64,000 bases of DNA from Treponema vincentii (GTDB lineage: Bacteria; Spirochaetota; Spirochaetia; Treponematales; Treponemataceae): contig NZ_CP048020.1 of the NCBI RefSeq assembly GCF_010365865.1, positions 372,001 to 436,000 on the forward strand, given 5' to 3'. Of this stretch, positions 16,837 to 25,561 are shown piece by piece. Position numbers and translations under genes: made by a program. Under the pieces are notes generated by a model. It saw only the letters and a list, made by a program, of their open reading frames with translations. It was not told the DNA's origin and searched no databases. Every line of letters starts with the position of its first letter. Position 1 is the first letter of the stretch.

Positions 16837-17855
16837 AATGCACCTCGTCTCCTTTTATAAAAATATGCTTCCAGCCACTCGATGAGGGGAGTGAGGCAAC
16901 CAACAAATAAAACGGCAAAAGGGATACCGGCCGGTATCGCACCGGGACCCGCAATACAAAAAGCGAAGATGCCGGTCAATATGCCGGTGATAAATCTCCC
17001 TTCCCATGAACGGGGAATGGAGCCGCTGTCGTTCATGACAAAAAAGGCCGAAAAAAGAGCGCCGCTCGTCAGTATCGCAGATAATACATCACCCTGTCCG
17101 TATGTACTTGTGTGCCCTGCGGAGGGAAACAAATATACAAGCAGGCCGTAGACGATCAAAAAAGTAAAAGGAAGTGTTTTATGGATCGTTTTTACTGACA
17201 ACAATACGATTGAAGAGCATAACGTTAAAAGATTATATCGAAAAGCCGGTATGGCGGATGGATAGTGAAGAAAAAGTCCGATATACCCTTCCGGAAGTGT
17301 TACGTCAACTTCGTGCAAAAATGTCGAGTTGAACATTGACGTTATATATTGATCGGCCGGTGTCTGCAACAAACCGGAGCCTTTCAGGGCGGAAAAAACA
17401 CTGCCTTCGGAGATTATCCGATTGATACCGGCCGGTTGTACAAAGCAATCGGGCTTGCACACTGCAGCAATGCAGGCGGCAAGCATGACCGGATTAATCC
17501 ATGAGAAACCTTTTCCGCCGAAAACACCCCAGCTGAAAAAATAACTCATAAACGCGATCAAGAAGCTAAAAACGAAGCCTCCGTTAACCGGTAGGAAAAA
17601 ACCGATCAACAATCCGGTTACGAGCGCATGAATATCAAAGGAACTTTTTCCTTGCATATAACCGATAAGAAAAGACGCAAGCGCTGCTGCCGCTCCGGCA
17701 GATATGACCAGAAAGATACTTGCAAAATCGTGCATAATGCCCATCGCGATAAGCTGAAGCGATAGGAGGCTCAGCACGAGTATAGCGGTTTGCCGCGCAT
17801 TCATACCGGTATAGATGTAGGGTGCAGGAGCGAGCATTGTACGGTTATACGGCAT
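16833..17855 (-). CDS. rnfD: Rnf complex subunit D
   Basis: A 340-residue protein with about nine membrane segments, matching RnfD/NqrB: LAPAPYIYTGMNARQTAILVLSLLSL at the start, VTGLLIGFFLPV, WGVFGGKGFSWINPVMLAACIAAV, and DVLSAILTSGALFSAFFVMNDSGSIPRSWEGRFITGILTGIFA. The covalent FMN site normally reads SGATP; here SGLLQTP occurs in the expected region, again altered. It overlaps rnfC by 11 bp and rnfG by 4 bp. Confidence 0.87.
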   Translation of the reverse strand: MPYNRTMLAPAPYIYTGMNARQTAILVLSLLSLQLIAMGIMHDFASIFLVISAGAAAALASFLIGYMQGKSSFDIHALVTGLLIGFFLPVNGGFVFSFLIAFMSYFFSWGVFGGKGFSWINPVMLAACIAAVCKPDCFVQPAGINRIISEGSVFSALKGSGLLQTPADQYITSMFNSTFLHEVDVTLPEGYIGLFLHYPSAIPAFRYNLLTLCSSIVLLSVKTIHKTLPFTFLIVYGLLVYLFPSAGHTSTYGQGDVLSAILTSGALFSAFFVMNDSGSIPRSWEGRFITGILTGIFAFCIAGPGAIPAGIPFAVLFVGCLTPLIEWLEAYFYKRRRGAL

Positions 17856-19122
17856 AACTATCCCCTCTTGCTGCTGCCGATTTGATAATCGCGCTTAACG
17901 GAATACGTACCGGACATACTGCCGAACAACAGGCACAACCACTGCATAATGCAATAGAACGCAGCGTTTCGGCTGTGTACCGATCCCTTTGAATATGGCG
18001 CACCGTATTTATGGGGTCGATATATGCAGGGCAGCTCCGCAGGCATTGTCCGCAGTGCCCGCATTCCTCCAGTTGTTGTTGAATATCAATATCTTTCCCG
18101 ACCGCGTGGATCGATTTAATTCCCTTGCCGGCAGGTAAGTCTAAACTGTCAACCAACGTTCCGCGCAACAAACCGTTAATAATGATATGTGTATTTTTGC
18201 TTTTAAAGCCGCCGCATTCTTCTATCAGGTGTCCGATCGGTGTCCCGATGCGTACTTTAATAACCTTGGCGTGTTCCAATGTCTTGCCGGTAAGGAGCAA
18301 ATACGTTGTCAACATCGGTTGGTTTTGTTGCACCGATTCATAAACCGACAACGCAGTCGAAGCGTCGATCACGACAGCATCTTTTTCTGCCGAGCGTGTA
18401 TGGGCAGTTCCTGCGGGATAGGTTTGCGAGACAGTAATATGTGCAAGGTCTCGGTCGGGGATAACGGTTCCGATCGTATCAAAAAGGGCACGCTCTTTCT
18501 TTTCCGTGCCTGTTTCTACAATGATTTTTGCGGCGCCCATCGCATGAGCGATAATGTTGATTCCTTCTGCGACTTCGCGGATAAACCGGCGGGCTAAAAA
18601 AGAATCCAGTAAGCAGGTAGGGTCTTTATCGTAAAGCATAACGGTTAGCGTTTTTATACCTTGCTTTACCGCCGTTCTAATGTCTTCTGCGAGAGAAATC
18701 GTTTCTCCGGAGGTATTGACTAAACCGGCAAGATCGAGAAAGTGAATCAGTCCTGTCTGATCGCTTTGCTTCCATAAATACGGAGTGCGTTGCTTACCCA
18801 ATATTCCAAAGCTGCCCCCTGTTTTGATATGAAGTCCACGGAATGAATGGCCGTTTGGCAGCTGCGTATCGACAATCCCCGAAACAATGCCGGGAACCGA
18901 GGCATGAACATGTGCTGATGCGCTATTTCCCGCACGAGCAATCATCTGCCCTTCATTTACAGACTCTCCTATGGAGACGAGCGGAAGGCCACTCGTTTGT
19001 GTCCTGAATGCAAGCGGCACCAGTGCATATCGCGGCAGAAAAGCGTTTCCTTCAAATTGGGGCTCTAAGCGGATATATTTCGCTTGCTGTTGTCCCCGTT
19101 TAAACCGTATAAATTCTATCAT
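17845..19122 (-). CDS. rnfC: Rnf complex subunit C
   Basis: A 425-residue peripheral subunit with two [4Fe-4S] motifs at the C terminus (CGHCGQCLRSCP and CSGCACCSAVCP) and the N-terminal barrel-sandwich domain (SIGESVNEGQMIARAG). The central part resembles the RnfC NADH/flavin-binding domain, though the glycine-rich loops are not as clear as in standard RnfC. It is the cytoplasmic electron entry or exit point of the complex. Its start overlaps the preceding membrane protein gene by 4 bp, so the operon reads unknown membrane protein-C-D-G-E-A. Confidence 0.85.
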   Translation of the reverse strand: MIEFIRFKRGQQQAKYIRLEPQFEGNAFLPRYALVPLAFRTQTSGLPLVSIGESVNEGQMIARAGNSASAHVHASVPGIVSGIVDTQLPNGHSFRGLHIKTGGSFGILGKQRTPYLWKQSDQTGLIHFLDLAGLVNTSGETISLAEDIRTAVKQGIKTLTVMLYDKDPTCLLDSFLARRFIREVAEGINIIAHAMGAAKIIVETGTEKKERALFDTIGTVIPDRDLAHITVSQTYPAGTAHTRSAEKDAVVIDASTALSVYESVQQNQPMLTTYLLLTGKTLEHAKVIKVRIGTPIGHLIEECGGFKSKNTHIIINGLLRGTLVDSLDLPAGKGIKSIHAVGKDIDIQQQLEECGHCGQCLRSCPAYIDPINTVRHIQRDRYTAETLRSIALCSGCACCSAVCPVRIPLSAIIKSAAARGDSYAV

Positions 19123-20576
19123 CGTACCTTGCTCATTATAATCAGAACACAGGGAAATAACAACGTACCGAGGATAATAAAAAATGAGGTAAACGGACTC
19201 AGTGTAGATACGTGTAAGGGGCGATAGGCAGCAGCTAAAAAACCGGTCTGAGCTATCAGCATTTTCTCTAATGGGAGCAGTACCAGCCGTTCATTCCTTA
19301 ATGCGCGGAGAATAAACACCGTATCGAAGGAGTATATAACTTTTTCTTCACGATGCAGTCTTCCGTTCGAATCCTCATAAAAGGAATCAAAGTACACCCG
19401 CATATTCGAAGTAAGTGGTTGCAGCGATTCATGCACATTTAGGTAGGGCAAAACAGCCGTATACCAATAATCTTCTATATAGTTACTTAAATCGGGAAGA
19501 TAATCTTGCGGCCGCGATGCCTGCACGGTGAAAAAGCCGGAATCGGTAAACGGAATCGGCTGCCGTGAAACCGACTGGGGCGCACTCAATTTAGCGGCAG
19601 CGGGACTCAAACGGTTCGTTGAGAACACAAGCGGTATAATCGCAGACACCAGCAGCAAACAGCCGGTTAAAACGGTAGCAGTAATTGCATATCGTGTGTT
19701 CCAAAACTGTGCCCATGATTGCGGATGCATGGCAAACAGCTTTAACGAAGGATGTTGACGGTACTGCTCCCAATAGGTCTCTTTCAGCTGCAAAAAGCTG
19801 TATACGGAAAAGAGTATGCTTGCCGATAACAGCAGCGCCAGCAAGAAAAAGCACAAGGAAACTACTCCACCGATAGCCGCAGTCAACAGCGGGGCAGCAG
19901 GGAGAATCAGCATGAATATATTATGCTTTATCCGCTCTTTAAGTTGCTTCCACTGAATAGTCAATTCGTTTTCAAGAGCTTCCAGCCAATATGCGGCAGT
20001 CAATATACTTAACAGGGCAGTTGCAGACGATAAACTGCTTTTAATACAAAAAGCATAACAGACAAAGCTGGACGCAGCGGCAAAAAACAGCAATTTTTTA
20101 CGGGAACCGGCAATGCAGTAGGCAAACAGAATAAGCGCAAGAAGTCCTTGTATCGGACTATATGGAATAGCAGCTTCAAGAAAGAAATGAGCTCGTTTAC
20201 CGTAGAGCGAAAAATAGAACGAAAGGTATTTAAAAATCGAAGTATACGGAAGGTACAGATATTGATATCCGCCGTCGTCATCGCGGAACCATCGGGTATA
20301 ACGGCCGATATCGGTAAATGGAAACCGTTCATGCCGGCCGGTTCCTAGTAATGAAAAGCGGTTTGAAACGGAAAACTCCGATGCAACTCCCGATATACCG
20401 GCCTCTTCCGCAGCTGAAACATACGGTTCAATATCGTCCGAGCAGGGAACCGCTGCTATCCGGTATCCAGCCCATACAGGAGCATAAAAACGGAGAGGAA
20501 AGATGATAAAAAGCAAGAGAATTCCGGTTGCGATGAACGCCGACAAGAAATATAAAAAACCGTTCAGCCGCTTCAT
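19119..20576 (-). CDS. Polytopic membrane protein heading the rnf operon, function unknown
   Basis: A 485-residue protein: N-terminal helix, an extracytoplasmic region of about 100 residues, a block of helices (about residues 130-260), another helix near 300, a second extracytoplasmic region, and a C-terminal helix. No enzyme motif is recognised. It overlaps rnfC by 4 bp (ATGA) and lies 4 bp from the DUF212 gene upstream, so it is co-transcribed with the Rnf subunits and may belong to the complex or to its assembly. That link is inferred from position only. Confidence 0.7.
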   Translation of the reverse strand: MKRLNGFLYFLSAFIATGILLLFIIFPLRFYAPVWAGYRIAAVPCSDDIEPYVSAAEEAGISGVASEFSVSNRFSLLGTGRHERFPFTDIGRYTRWFRDDDGGYQYLYLPYTSIFKYLSFYFSLYGKRAHFFLEAAIPYSPIQGLLALILFAYCIAGSRKKLLFFAAASSFVCYAFCIKSSLSSATALLSILTAAYWLEALENELTIQWKQLKERIKHNIFMLILPAAPLLTAAIGGVVSLCFFLLALLLSASILFSVYSFLQLKETYWEQYRQHPSLKLFAMHPQSWAQFWNTRYAITATVLTGCLLLVSAIIPLVFSTNRLSPAAAKLSAPQSVSRQPIPFTDSGFFTVQASRPQDYLPDLSNYIEDYWYTAVLPYLNVHESLQPLTSNMRVYFDSFYEDSNGRLHREEKVIYSFDTVFILRALRNERLVLLPLEKMLIAQTGFLAAAYRPLHVSTLSPFTSFFIILGTLLFPCVLIIMSKVR

Positions 20577-20579
20577 GGG

Positions 20580-21065
20580 TTACACTGTATAATAGAGTGA
20601 AAAATAACTTCCGATTACAACACCGAGAATCATACCGGCAAAGACTTCAACAGGGGTATGACCTTGAACTTCTTTCACGGGCTTAAAAGGTATGTCCATT
20701 GTTTCGGCCATTTTAGCGCCTACTTCGTTTAACATTTTTGCTTGAAGGCCGCTTGAGCGGCGGACGCCCATTGCATCTCTAATAACAATCATCGCAGAAA
20801 AAATAGAAAAAATAAATAAATCCGAAGAAACGCCCTGTTTAAAACCGATTGCAGTCGAGAGAGCTGTCACAAGAGCAGAGTGACTTGAGGGCATACCTCC
20901 TGTGCGCCATACCAATAAGTCGAAAAAGACCGGCAGAGAATGTACTGATGAACCGCAAAATCCGATGAATGTTTTGATGAATTGACTCAAAAGCCAGCTT
21001 GTAATCGCCGCTAAAAAAATCGGATTTTGGGCTATAATTTTAACTTGTGTAAAAAAAACCTGCAT
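20580..21065 (-). CDS. DUF212 / divergent PAP2-family membrane protein
   Basis: A 161-residue membrane protein of the divergent PAP2 (acid phosphatase/vanadium haloperoxidase-related) family. Conserved elements: NPIFLAAITSWLLSQFIK, RTGGMPSSHSALVTAL, RDAMGVRRSSGLQA and GHTPVEVFAGMILG. The SSH and GHTP positions correspond to phosphatase-site residues of PAP2 enzymes, but activity of this subfamily is not established. Same strand as the rnf operon, 3 bp before the membrane protein gene. Confidence 0.86.
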   Translation of the reverse strand: MQVFFTQVKIIAQNPIFLAAITSWLLSQFIKTFIGFCGSSVHSLPVFFDLLVWRTGGMPSSHSALVTALSTAIGFKQGVSSDLFIFSIFSAMIVIRDAMGVRRSSGLQAKMLNEVGAKMAETMDIPFKPVKEVQGHTPVEVFAGMILGVVIGSYFSLYYTV

Positions 21066-21086
21066 CTTGTGGACAGTTTTGTATAA

Positions 21087-22016
21087 TTAACAGCTTTTGT
21101 CAAGCACCGTGTCTTTTAAAGAGGCTATCCAGTATTGCATGAGAATGCCGAATGCCACCGCGACATTGAGCGAGGCTTTGATGCCTTTCATCGGAATGCT
21201 GACAATACCGGCGGAAACCTTTTTGAGAGCTTCTGCGCTAAGCCCCAGTTCTTCGGAGCCGAGCAGGACGATGCCATGCTTGGGGAAAGAAAAAGAGGTA
21301 ATCGGAGTGCCACCGGTTTCAAGCGCAAAGACGGGTAAGTCGGCAGGCAGGGATTCAAGCGAGCAATACTCCCACGGCAGAAAGTGGGTGCAGCCCATTG
21401 CCGACCGTTGCGCACGGGGTTGTTCGGGTGAAACGCAGCCCTCCGACAAGAGCAGCTTTTCCGCACCGAAAGCCTCTGCGGTACGGAATATGGAACCGAG
21501 GTTAAAAGGTGCGCGGATATCTTCGGCATACACATATACCCCCGGATAAAACGGGCGCGTTATCGGAAGCACTGCCGAAGGCGCAGCGATCTGTGTTTCT
21601 GTATCAGACACTGCCGGATTCGGCGCGGTTGTATCGTACTTCAGTGCATCGGTTCCGTAGCGCAGCCCGGGAGCGATTAAATCCCATTCGGAGGGCTGCA
21701 CACCGCTCTGGCGGTACAGCGCATGGCGTAGTGCATTAAACAGTATACGGTAATCCCCTGCGGTCAGCGTTTCCGCACGTAAGGCGGACATATAGGTTTT
21801 GACGGCAGCGGTAATAACGGAATCGGACGGATACATTGACGCAAGGTGCGTGCAAAGCCCTTCGATATAAAAGGAATCGCACGAAAGCGGAGTAGCCGAA
21901 TACGGCAAATCAGAAGAGCATGCAACGCATTCGGTTTCGAGAGTCTCGATGATTTTGATAATCTTGCGTATTTTTTGAGTATGAGGAAGCCGAACAAGCT
22001 TAAAAAGCTCGATCAT
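21087..22016 (-). CDS. SPOUT (TrmH/SpoU family) RNA 2'-O-methyltransferase
   Basis: A 309-residue protein whose C-terminal 150 residues carry the three SpoU motifs: APFNLGSIFRTAEAFGA, GIVLLGSEELGLS and SIPMKGIKASLNVAVAFGI. The enzyme would transfer methyl from SAM to a ribose in tRNA or rRNA. The N-terminal 150 residues are family-specific and unrecognised. It lies 3 bp downstream of the Fe-ADH-like gene on the same strand. The exact RNA target cannot be told from sequence. Confidence 0.87.
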   Translation of the reverse strand: MIELFKLVRLPHTQKIRKIIKIIETLETECVACSSDLPYSATPLSCDSFYIEGLCTHLASMYPSDSVITAAVKTYMSALRAETLTAGDYRILFNALRHALYRQSGVQPSEWDLIAPGLRYGTDALKYDTTAPNPAVSDTETQIAAPSAVLPITRPFYPGVYVYAEDIRAPFNLGSIFRTAEAFGAEKLLLSEGCVSPEQPRAQRSAMGCTHFLPWEYCSLESLPADLPVFALETGGTPITSFSFPKHGIVLLGSEELGLSAEALKKVSAGIVSIPMKGIKASLNVAVAFGILMQYWIASLKDTVLDKSC

Positions 22017-22019
22017 GTA

Positions 22020-23168
22020 CTAATATGCTTGTTTAAGTAGCTCAAACACATCGTCGCTCCGCATCGGTTTGGGGATATAATTCATAAAACTCAGCGAAAC
22101 GGCATCTTCGGAAATAGCAACCAGCTGCTCAATGGATAAACCGATATCTTTTAAGCGGGTAGGTAGATTTGCTTGAGCCAAACGACGACGGATTTCTTCG
22201 ATAGCAGACTTTGCTACATAAAGCGGATCGACACCGCGTGTATCGACATTCAGCATCCGCCCGATTTTTACGAGCCTATCGAGGCTCGATGTTTGTGCAT
22301 TTGTGAGGACATACGGCAAAAGGATTGTTCCGACTACCGAACTGGAAATATTATAGCGGCTTGCACATGCAAGGGCAATGGCGCTACCTAATCCGGGGCT
22401 GGAAAAAGAAATGCCTATGGCGGTTAAACAGGCTGCTTCTGCAATAACCGTTTCGCGGGAAGCACCGGTAGCCCGTCCGTACTGCGGATCAAGCGACAAT
22501 AAGAAGCGGTCAATAGCTTTCCCTAAAATCGTTTCCGACAAAAAGTTTGTTTTTGAGGAAATATATCCTTCAAATGCAATACCGACTCCTTGAAGAATGG
22601 TTGCTACGGTTGCATTCGGCGCAAGGTTTGAATAACAGGCGGTATCAAAGACGCAGAGTTTACAAAGGTCATTGCGTACTTTTAGCAAATGAATTTTTCG
22701 GGATCGTACATCGACAATCGGGCTGAACGGCGTAAAAGTGAACGGTTCCCTACAAGTAGCCGGGACTTCGATGAAAGGAAGCGGCTCTGCTGTACAGGGT
22801 TTTCCTTCGATAAAGTCATAGATTGAGCCGGACTCATTGTACAGCGAGGCAACAGCACGACCAATAGCAACGGGTCCCATACCGCCGGATGCAATGACGG
22901 CATCGATAAAAACTCCGCGTGCAAGGCCTAATGCGTTTTCAATGATATCGGAGTCGGCGGAACGTTTTACACCGTCGAATACAAGAACGGATATACCCCT
23001 TTCTTCCAGTGCATCAATAACTTTTTTAGCAATACCGGTTTCGTGCAGCAACGGATCAACAATAAATAAGAATTTTTTTCCGAACTGAACGGCTTCCGCA
23101 CCTATTTTTGCTATGGAGTAGCTTCCGAGGATAATATTTGATGTAAGCTTAAAGGTAAAATTAGACAT
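22020..23168 (-). CDS. Iron-containing alcohol dehydrogenase homologue lacking metal ligands
   Basis: A 382-residue protein with the overall architecture of Fe-ADHs (starts SNIILGSYSIAKIGAEAVQFGKKFLFIVD). The nucleotide loop is ASGGMGPVAIGRAVAS where GGGSxxDxAK is normal. The metal-binding His motifs are lost: GVGIAFEGYIS stands where 'HaiEay' is expected, and SPGLGSAIALACASRYNISSS stands where two His residues should be. It is therefore probably not an active dehydrogenase of the usual type. A regulatory or altered-chemistry role is possible. The reading frame is full length and well conserved in composition, which argues against a dead gene. Confidence 0.8.
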   Translation of the reverse strand: MSNFTFKLTSNIILGSYSIAKIGAEAVQFGKKFLFIVDPLLHETGIAKKVIDALEERGISVLVFDGVKRSADSDIIENALGLARGVFIDAVIASGGMGPVAIGRAVASLYNESGSIYDFIEGKPCTAEPLPFIEVPATCREPFTFTPFSPIVDVRSRKIHLLKVRNDLCKLCVFDTACYSNLAPNATVATILQGVGIAFEGYISSKTNFLSETILGKAIDRFLLSLDPQYGRATGASRETVIAEAACLTAIGISFSSPGLGSAIALACASRYNISSSVVGTILLPYVLTNAQTSSLDRLVKIGRMLNVDTRGVDPLYVAKSAIEEIRRRLAQANLPTRLKDIGLSIEQLVAISEDAVSLSFMNYIPKPMRSDDVFELLKQAY

Positions 23169-23218
23169 ACTCGTATTCCGCCCTCATTTCAGGTTTTTCG
23201 GGAAAATATATTATCGGG

Positions 23219-23248
23219 AACCTCTAAAAACTGAAGTTTTTAGAGGTT
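23219..23248. terminator. Hairpin in flgM / Fe-ADH intergenic region
   Basis: AACCTCTAAAAAC (23219-23231) pairs with GTTTTTAGAGGTT (23236-23248) around loop TGAA, perfect 13 bp, followed by TTCC. A second small stem (TTTTAAT/ATTAAAA) lies just after. The arm CTCTAAAAACT also occurs singly near 15096-15107. It would end the flgM transcript on the minus strand. Confidence 0.6.
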
Positions 23249-23322
23249 TTCCTTGATTTTAATTTGCGATTAAAATTGCGTTAAAACGACACACCACGGC
23301 TTTACCGTACTGTCACACACTT

Positions 23323-23607
23323 TTAGAGACCGTAATCGTCTAATATCTTGTCAGCAACAAGTTCCAAGAGAGCATTATTTATATATGAAGGATCTGCAAA
23401 CTTTTTCTTTACCTCGGCAACCTTATCCTCACGAATATCCGGCGCATTTCGTACTGCTTCCAATGCAATGTTTGCATCTGATAACACCCGTGCTTCGTTT
23501 GAAACGGAAACGGCATCGGCTTTACCGACCACCTCAGCCCTCTGTGTCCGTTGAATAGGTTGTACAGGTTTTACAGGATCAATTCCGTTTAGTCTATCAA
23601 TCGTCAT
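23323..23607 (-). CDS. flgM: Anti-sigma-28 factor FlgM
   Basis: Binds and inhibits the flagellar sigma factor FliA until the hook is complete. Start ATG 23607 is chosen because GGCGGAG lies at the right distance; an open frame extends 14 codons further but has no ribosome site. The 94-residue protein starts MTIDRLNGIDPVKPVQ, has the disordered N-terminal half typical of FlgM, and a C-terminal helical part (VSVSNEAR...REDKVAEVKKKFADPSYI...LLELVADKIL) that fits the sigma-binding region. It lies 47 bp downstream of rsmI. Confidence 0.85.
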   Translation of the reverse strand: MTIDRLNGIDPVKPVQPIQRTQRAEVVGKADAVSVSNEARVLSDANIALEAVRNAPDIREDKVAEVKKKFADPSYINNALLELVADKILDDYGL

Positions 23608-23654
23608 GTTTTCTCCGCCTTCCATAGCTTTTATCGGCATTTTTATCAAAAAAA

Positions 23655-24331
23655 TTAAGTCTTCCCTGATACAAAAACAGAAAACTCGCCTTTTATCGAT
23701 TGCCGCTCCTGTAATGTATGTAAAATATCCGAAACCCGTCCGGATAAAATTTCTTCATGCAGCTTGGTCAGCTCGCGGCCGACAACAACCTGTCTGTTGC
23801 TATCAATATCGGCAATATCTTGTAGGAGCTTGATAATTCTAAACGGGGATTCGTAGAGTACAAAACCCGTTTGCATATCGAACAACTCCTGAAGCCGTCG
23901 CTTCCTCCGCCCCTGTTTAGGGGGATAAAAACCCCTCAAAAAGCACCGAAGAGTCGCCCGTTCCCGCGATGCTGACCATAACCGCAAATGCGGAAGCGCC
24001 CGGGGATAGGGACAACAGGATACCCTGCCTCACGTACCAGCTTGACGAGAACGGCGCCGGGATCGCTCAAAGCCGGAGTACCGGCATCGCTCGCATAAGC
24101 GACATCTTTACCTTCAGCCAATAGGCTGATAATCTTCTGTGCGGCCTCCGCTTCGTTCTGCGACCGGCACGAAATAAGTGGCTTCCGTATCTCAAAATGG
24201 GTTAAAAGCCCCAGCGTGTGCCGTGTATCCTCGCAGGCAATATAGTCGGCCGTTTTGAAAATTTCCAATGCCCGCACTGTAATATCGCCCAAGTTTCCAA
24301 TCGGTGTTCCGACTATATATAACGATGCCAC
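23655..24331 (-). pseudogene. rsmI: 16S rRNA 2'-O-methyltransferase RsmI, two frameshifts
   Basis: Tetrapyrrole-methylase-fold enzyme for methylation of C1402 of 16S rRNA. N-terminal motifs are clear: [26 protein letters not shown] and [12 protein letters not shown]. After VPIPG the frame shifts: dropping one base from CCC at 23999-24001 gives [24 protein letters not shown], and dropping one A from AAAAA at 23927-23931 gives FYPPKQGRRKRRL and the remaining C-terminal part. The corrected product would be about 224 residues. Two shifts 70 bp apart point either to a decayed gene or to poor local sequence. Confidence 0.88.
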
Positions 24332-24392
24332 GACAAAAGTATACTGCGTTTTATAGGTTGTCGCAAGTCCATGAATCGTGTATCTTATTTAT

Positions 24393-24806
24393 ATGGGTAC
24401 GTTTCTTTCACCGCTTTCATGGTTTATATTGGTATTTATCGGTATACTATTAATGGGGATCGCTTATTTCTTATTTACTTTTAAAAGTAGAAAAATAGGG
24501 GATGCAAAATATTTGCCGAAAGGAAAACCGGGAGCCCCCGGCGTCTGCCCTATTTGCTGTACTGTATTAAAGAAAGGGGAGCAGTTAAAAACAAAGGTTT
24601 ACCCATCGGAAGGAACCGATAGCTTATGCTCAATCTATGGGTGTCCTCACTGTTATCCGATAATCGAGCCCGATGCAGACCGTTTTTGTCCTGTGTGTAA
24701 AGCGCCTATTCCAGCCGATTCATATCTGATTGCCCGGTTATTTGACCGCAGTAAAACAGATAAGCATGTCCATATTCTCGGATGTAGAGCATGCCGGCAC
24801 GCATAA
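24393..24806 (+). CDS. Membrane-anchored zinc-ribbon protein
   Basis: A protein of about 137 residues with an N-terminal membrane helix (WFILVFIGILLMGIAYFLFTF) and a cytoplasmic part holding paired Cys motifs: CPICC, CSIYGCPHC, CPVCKAPIP and a final GCRACRHA. These would bind two zinc ions. Start ATG 24393 is preferred to one 5 codons earlier. It overlaps the yqeC start by 16 bp. Function unknown; protein or nucleic-acid binding at the membrane is possible. Confidence 0.68.
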   Translation: MGTFLSPLSWFILVFIGILLMGIAYFLFTFKSRKIGDAKYLPKGKPGAPGVCPICCTVLKKGEQLKTKVYPSEGTDSLCSIYGCPHCYPIIEPDADRFCPVCKAPIPADSYLIARLFDRSKTDKHVHILGCRACRHA

Positions 24807-25561
24807 ACCGACAATGTCGTATCCTCAATTTTAATCGCAGAAGTATATGCCCCCTTACGGAAAAACTCCGCCTCCGTCGCGGTGATGTCGTCTCGTTTAT
24901 CGGGAGCGGCGGCAAAACTACGTCTATGATTACGACGGCGAATGAACTCGCTGCTTTGGGGTTGCGCGTTGCGGTAACTACTACTACAAAGATGGGCGTA
25001 CGCGAAAAAGAACGGCTTAATGCTGCCGTGTCCTTTTTCGGCACGGAGGCAGGAGGAAAGTTGAGTGCACCGCCGTCAGGGGTAATCGAGAGTCTCTGCG
25101 ATAACTATGATGTTGTTTTAATTGAAGCGGACGGCAGTAAACGGCGGGCGGTTAAGGGCTGGAACGATACCGAGCCTGTCATTCATCCTCGTACCACAAA
25201 GACGGTGGGACTTATTTCCACGCGGACGCTCGGCAAGCCGGTGAATGAAACATGGGTTCATCGGCCGGAACGGTTTTTAAACATTACTACCGCAAAGATG
25301 AACAGACCGCTGCGACTTACTCATATTATGCAAGCGGTTTTTCATCCGAACGGACTTTTTTTTAAGGCACGCGGTACCTGTTTTGTACTCTGTATCGCGC
25401 CGAGGAGCGAACATGAAGCAATCCTCACCGCTTATTATCGTGCGCGGGGCAGGCGATTTAGCCAGCGGGGTACTCGCAGTAATCCATATCTCAGGTTTTC
25501 GTGTCCTTGCACTGGAAACCGCAAACCCATCCGCCATCCGCCGCACCGTTGCGTTCAGTGA
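24791..25561 (+). CDS. yqeC: Selenium-dependent molybdenum hydroxylase maturation protein YqeC
   Basis: P-loop protein of the YqeC family, found with selenium-dependent molybdenum hydroxylases. Motifs: VVSFIGSGGKTTSMITTANEL (Walker A), VAVTTTTKM, NYDVVLIEADGSKRRAVKGW and HPNGLFFKARG. Family members end some tens of residues after this point; the last 50 residues of this frame (25413-25561) run through the start of yqeB out of frame and look unlike protein, so the true C-terminal end is uncertain and a frameshift near 25371-25412 is possible. No start other than ATG 24791 is evident. Confidence 0.82.
   Translation: MPARINRQCRILNFNRRSICPLTEKLRLRRGDVVSFIGSGGKTTSMITTANELAALGLRVAVTTTTKMGVREKERLNAAVSFFGTEAGGKLSAPPSGVIESLCDNYDVVLIEADGSKRRAVKGWNDTEPVIHPRTTKTVGLISTRTLGKPVNETWVHRPERFLNITTAKMNRPLRLTHIMQAVFHPNGLFFKARGTCFVLCIAPRSEHEAILTAYYRARGRRFSQRGTRSNPYLRFSCPCTGNRKPIRHPPHRCVQ

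Noticed and set aside
19119-20576. RnfB identity for the membrane protein heading the rnf operon
   Set aside because: RnfB has Cys-rich iron-sulphur motifs and a single N-terminal helix; this protein has several helices and no such motif.
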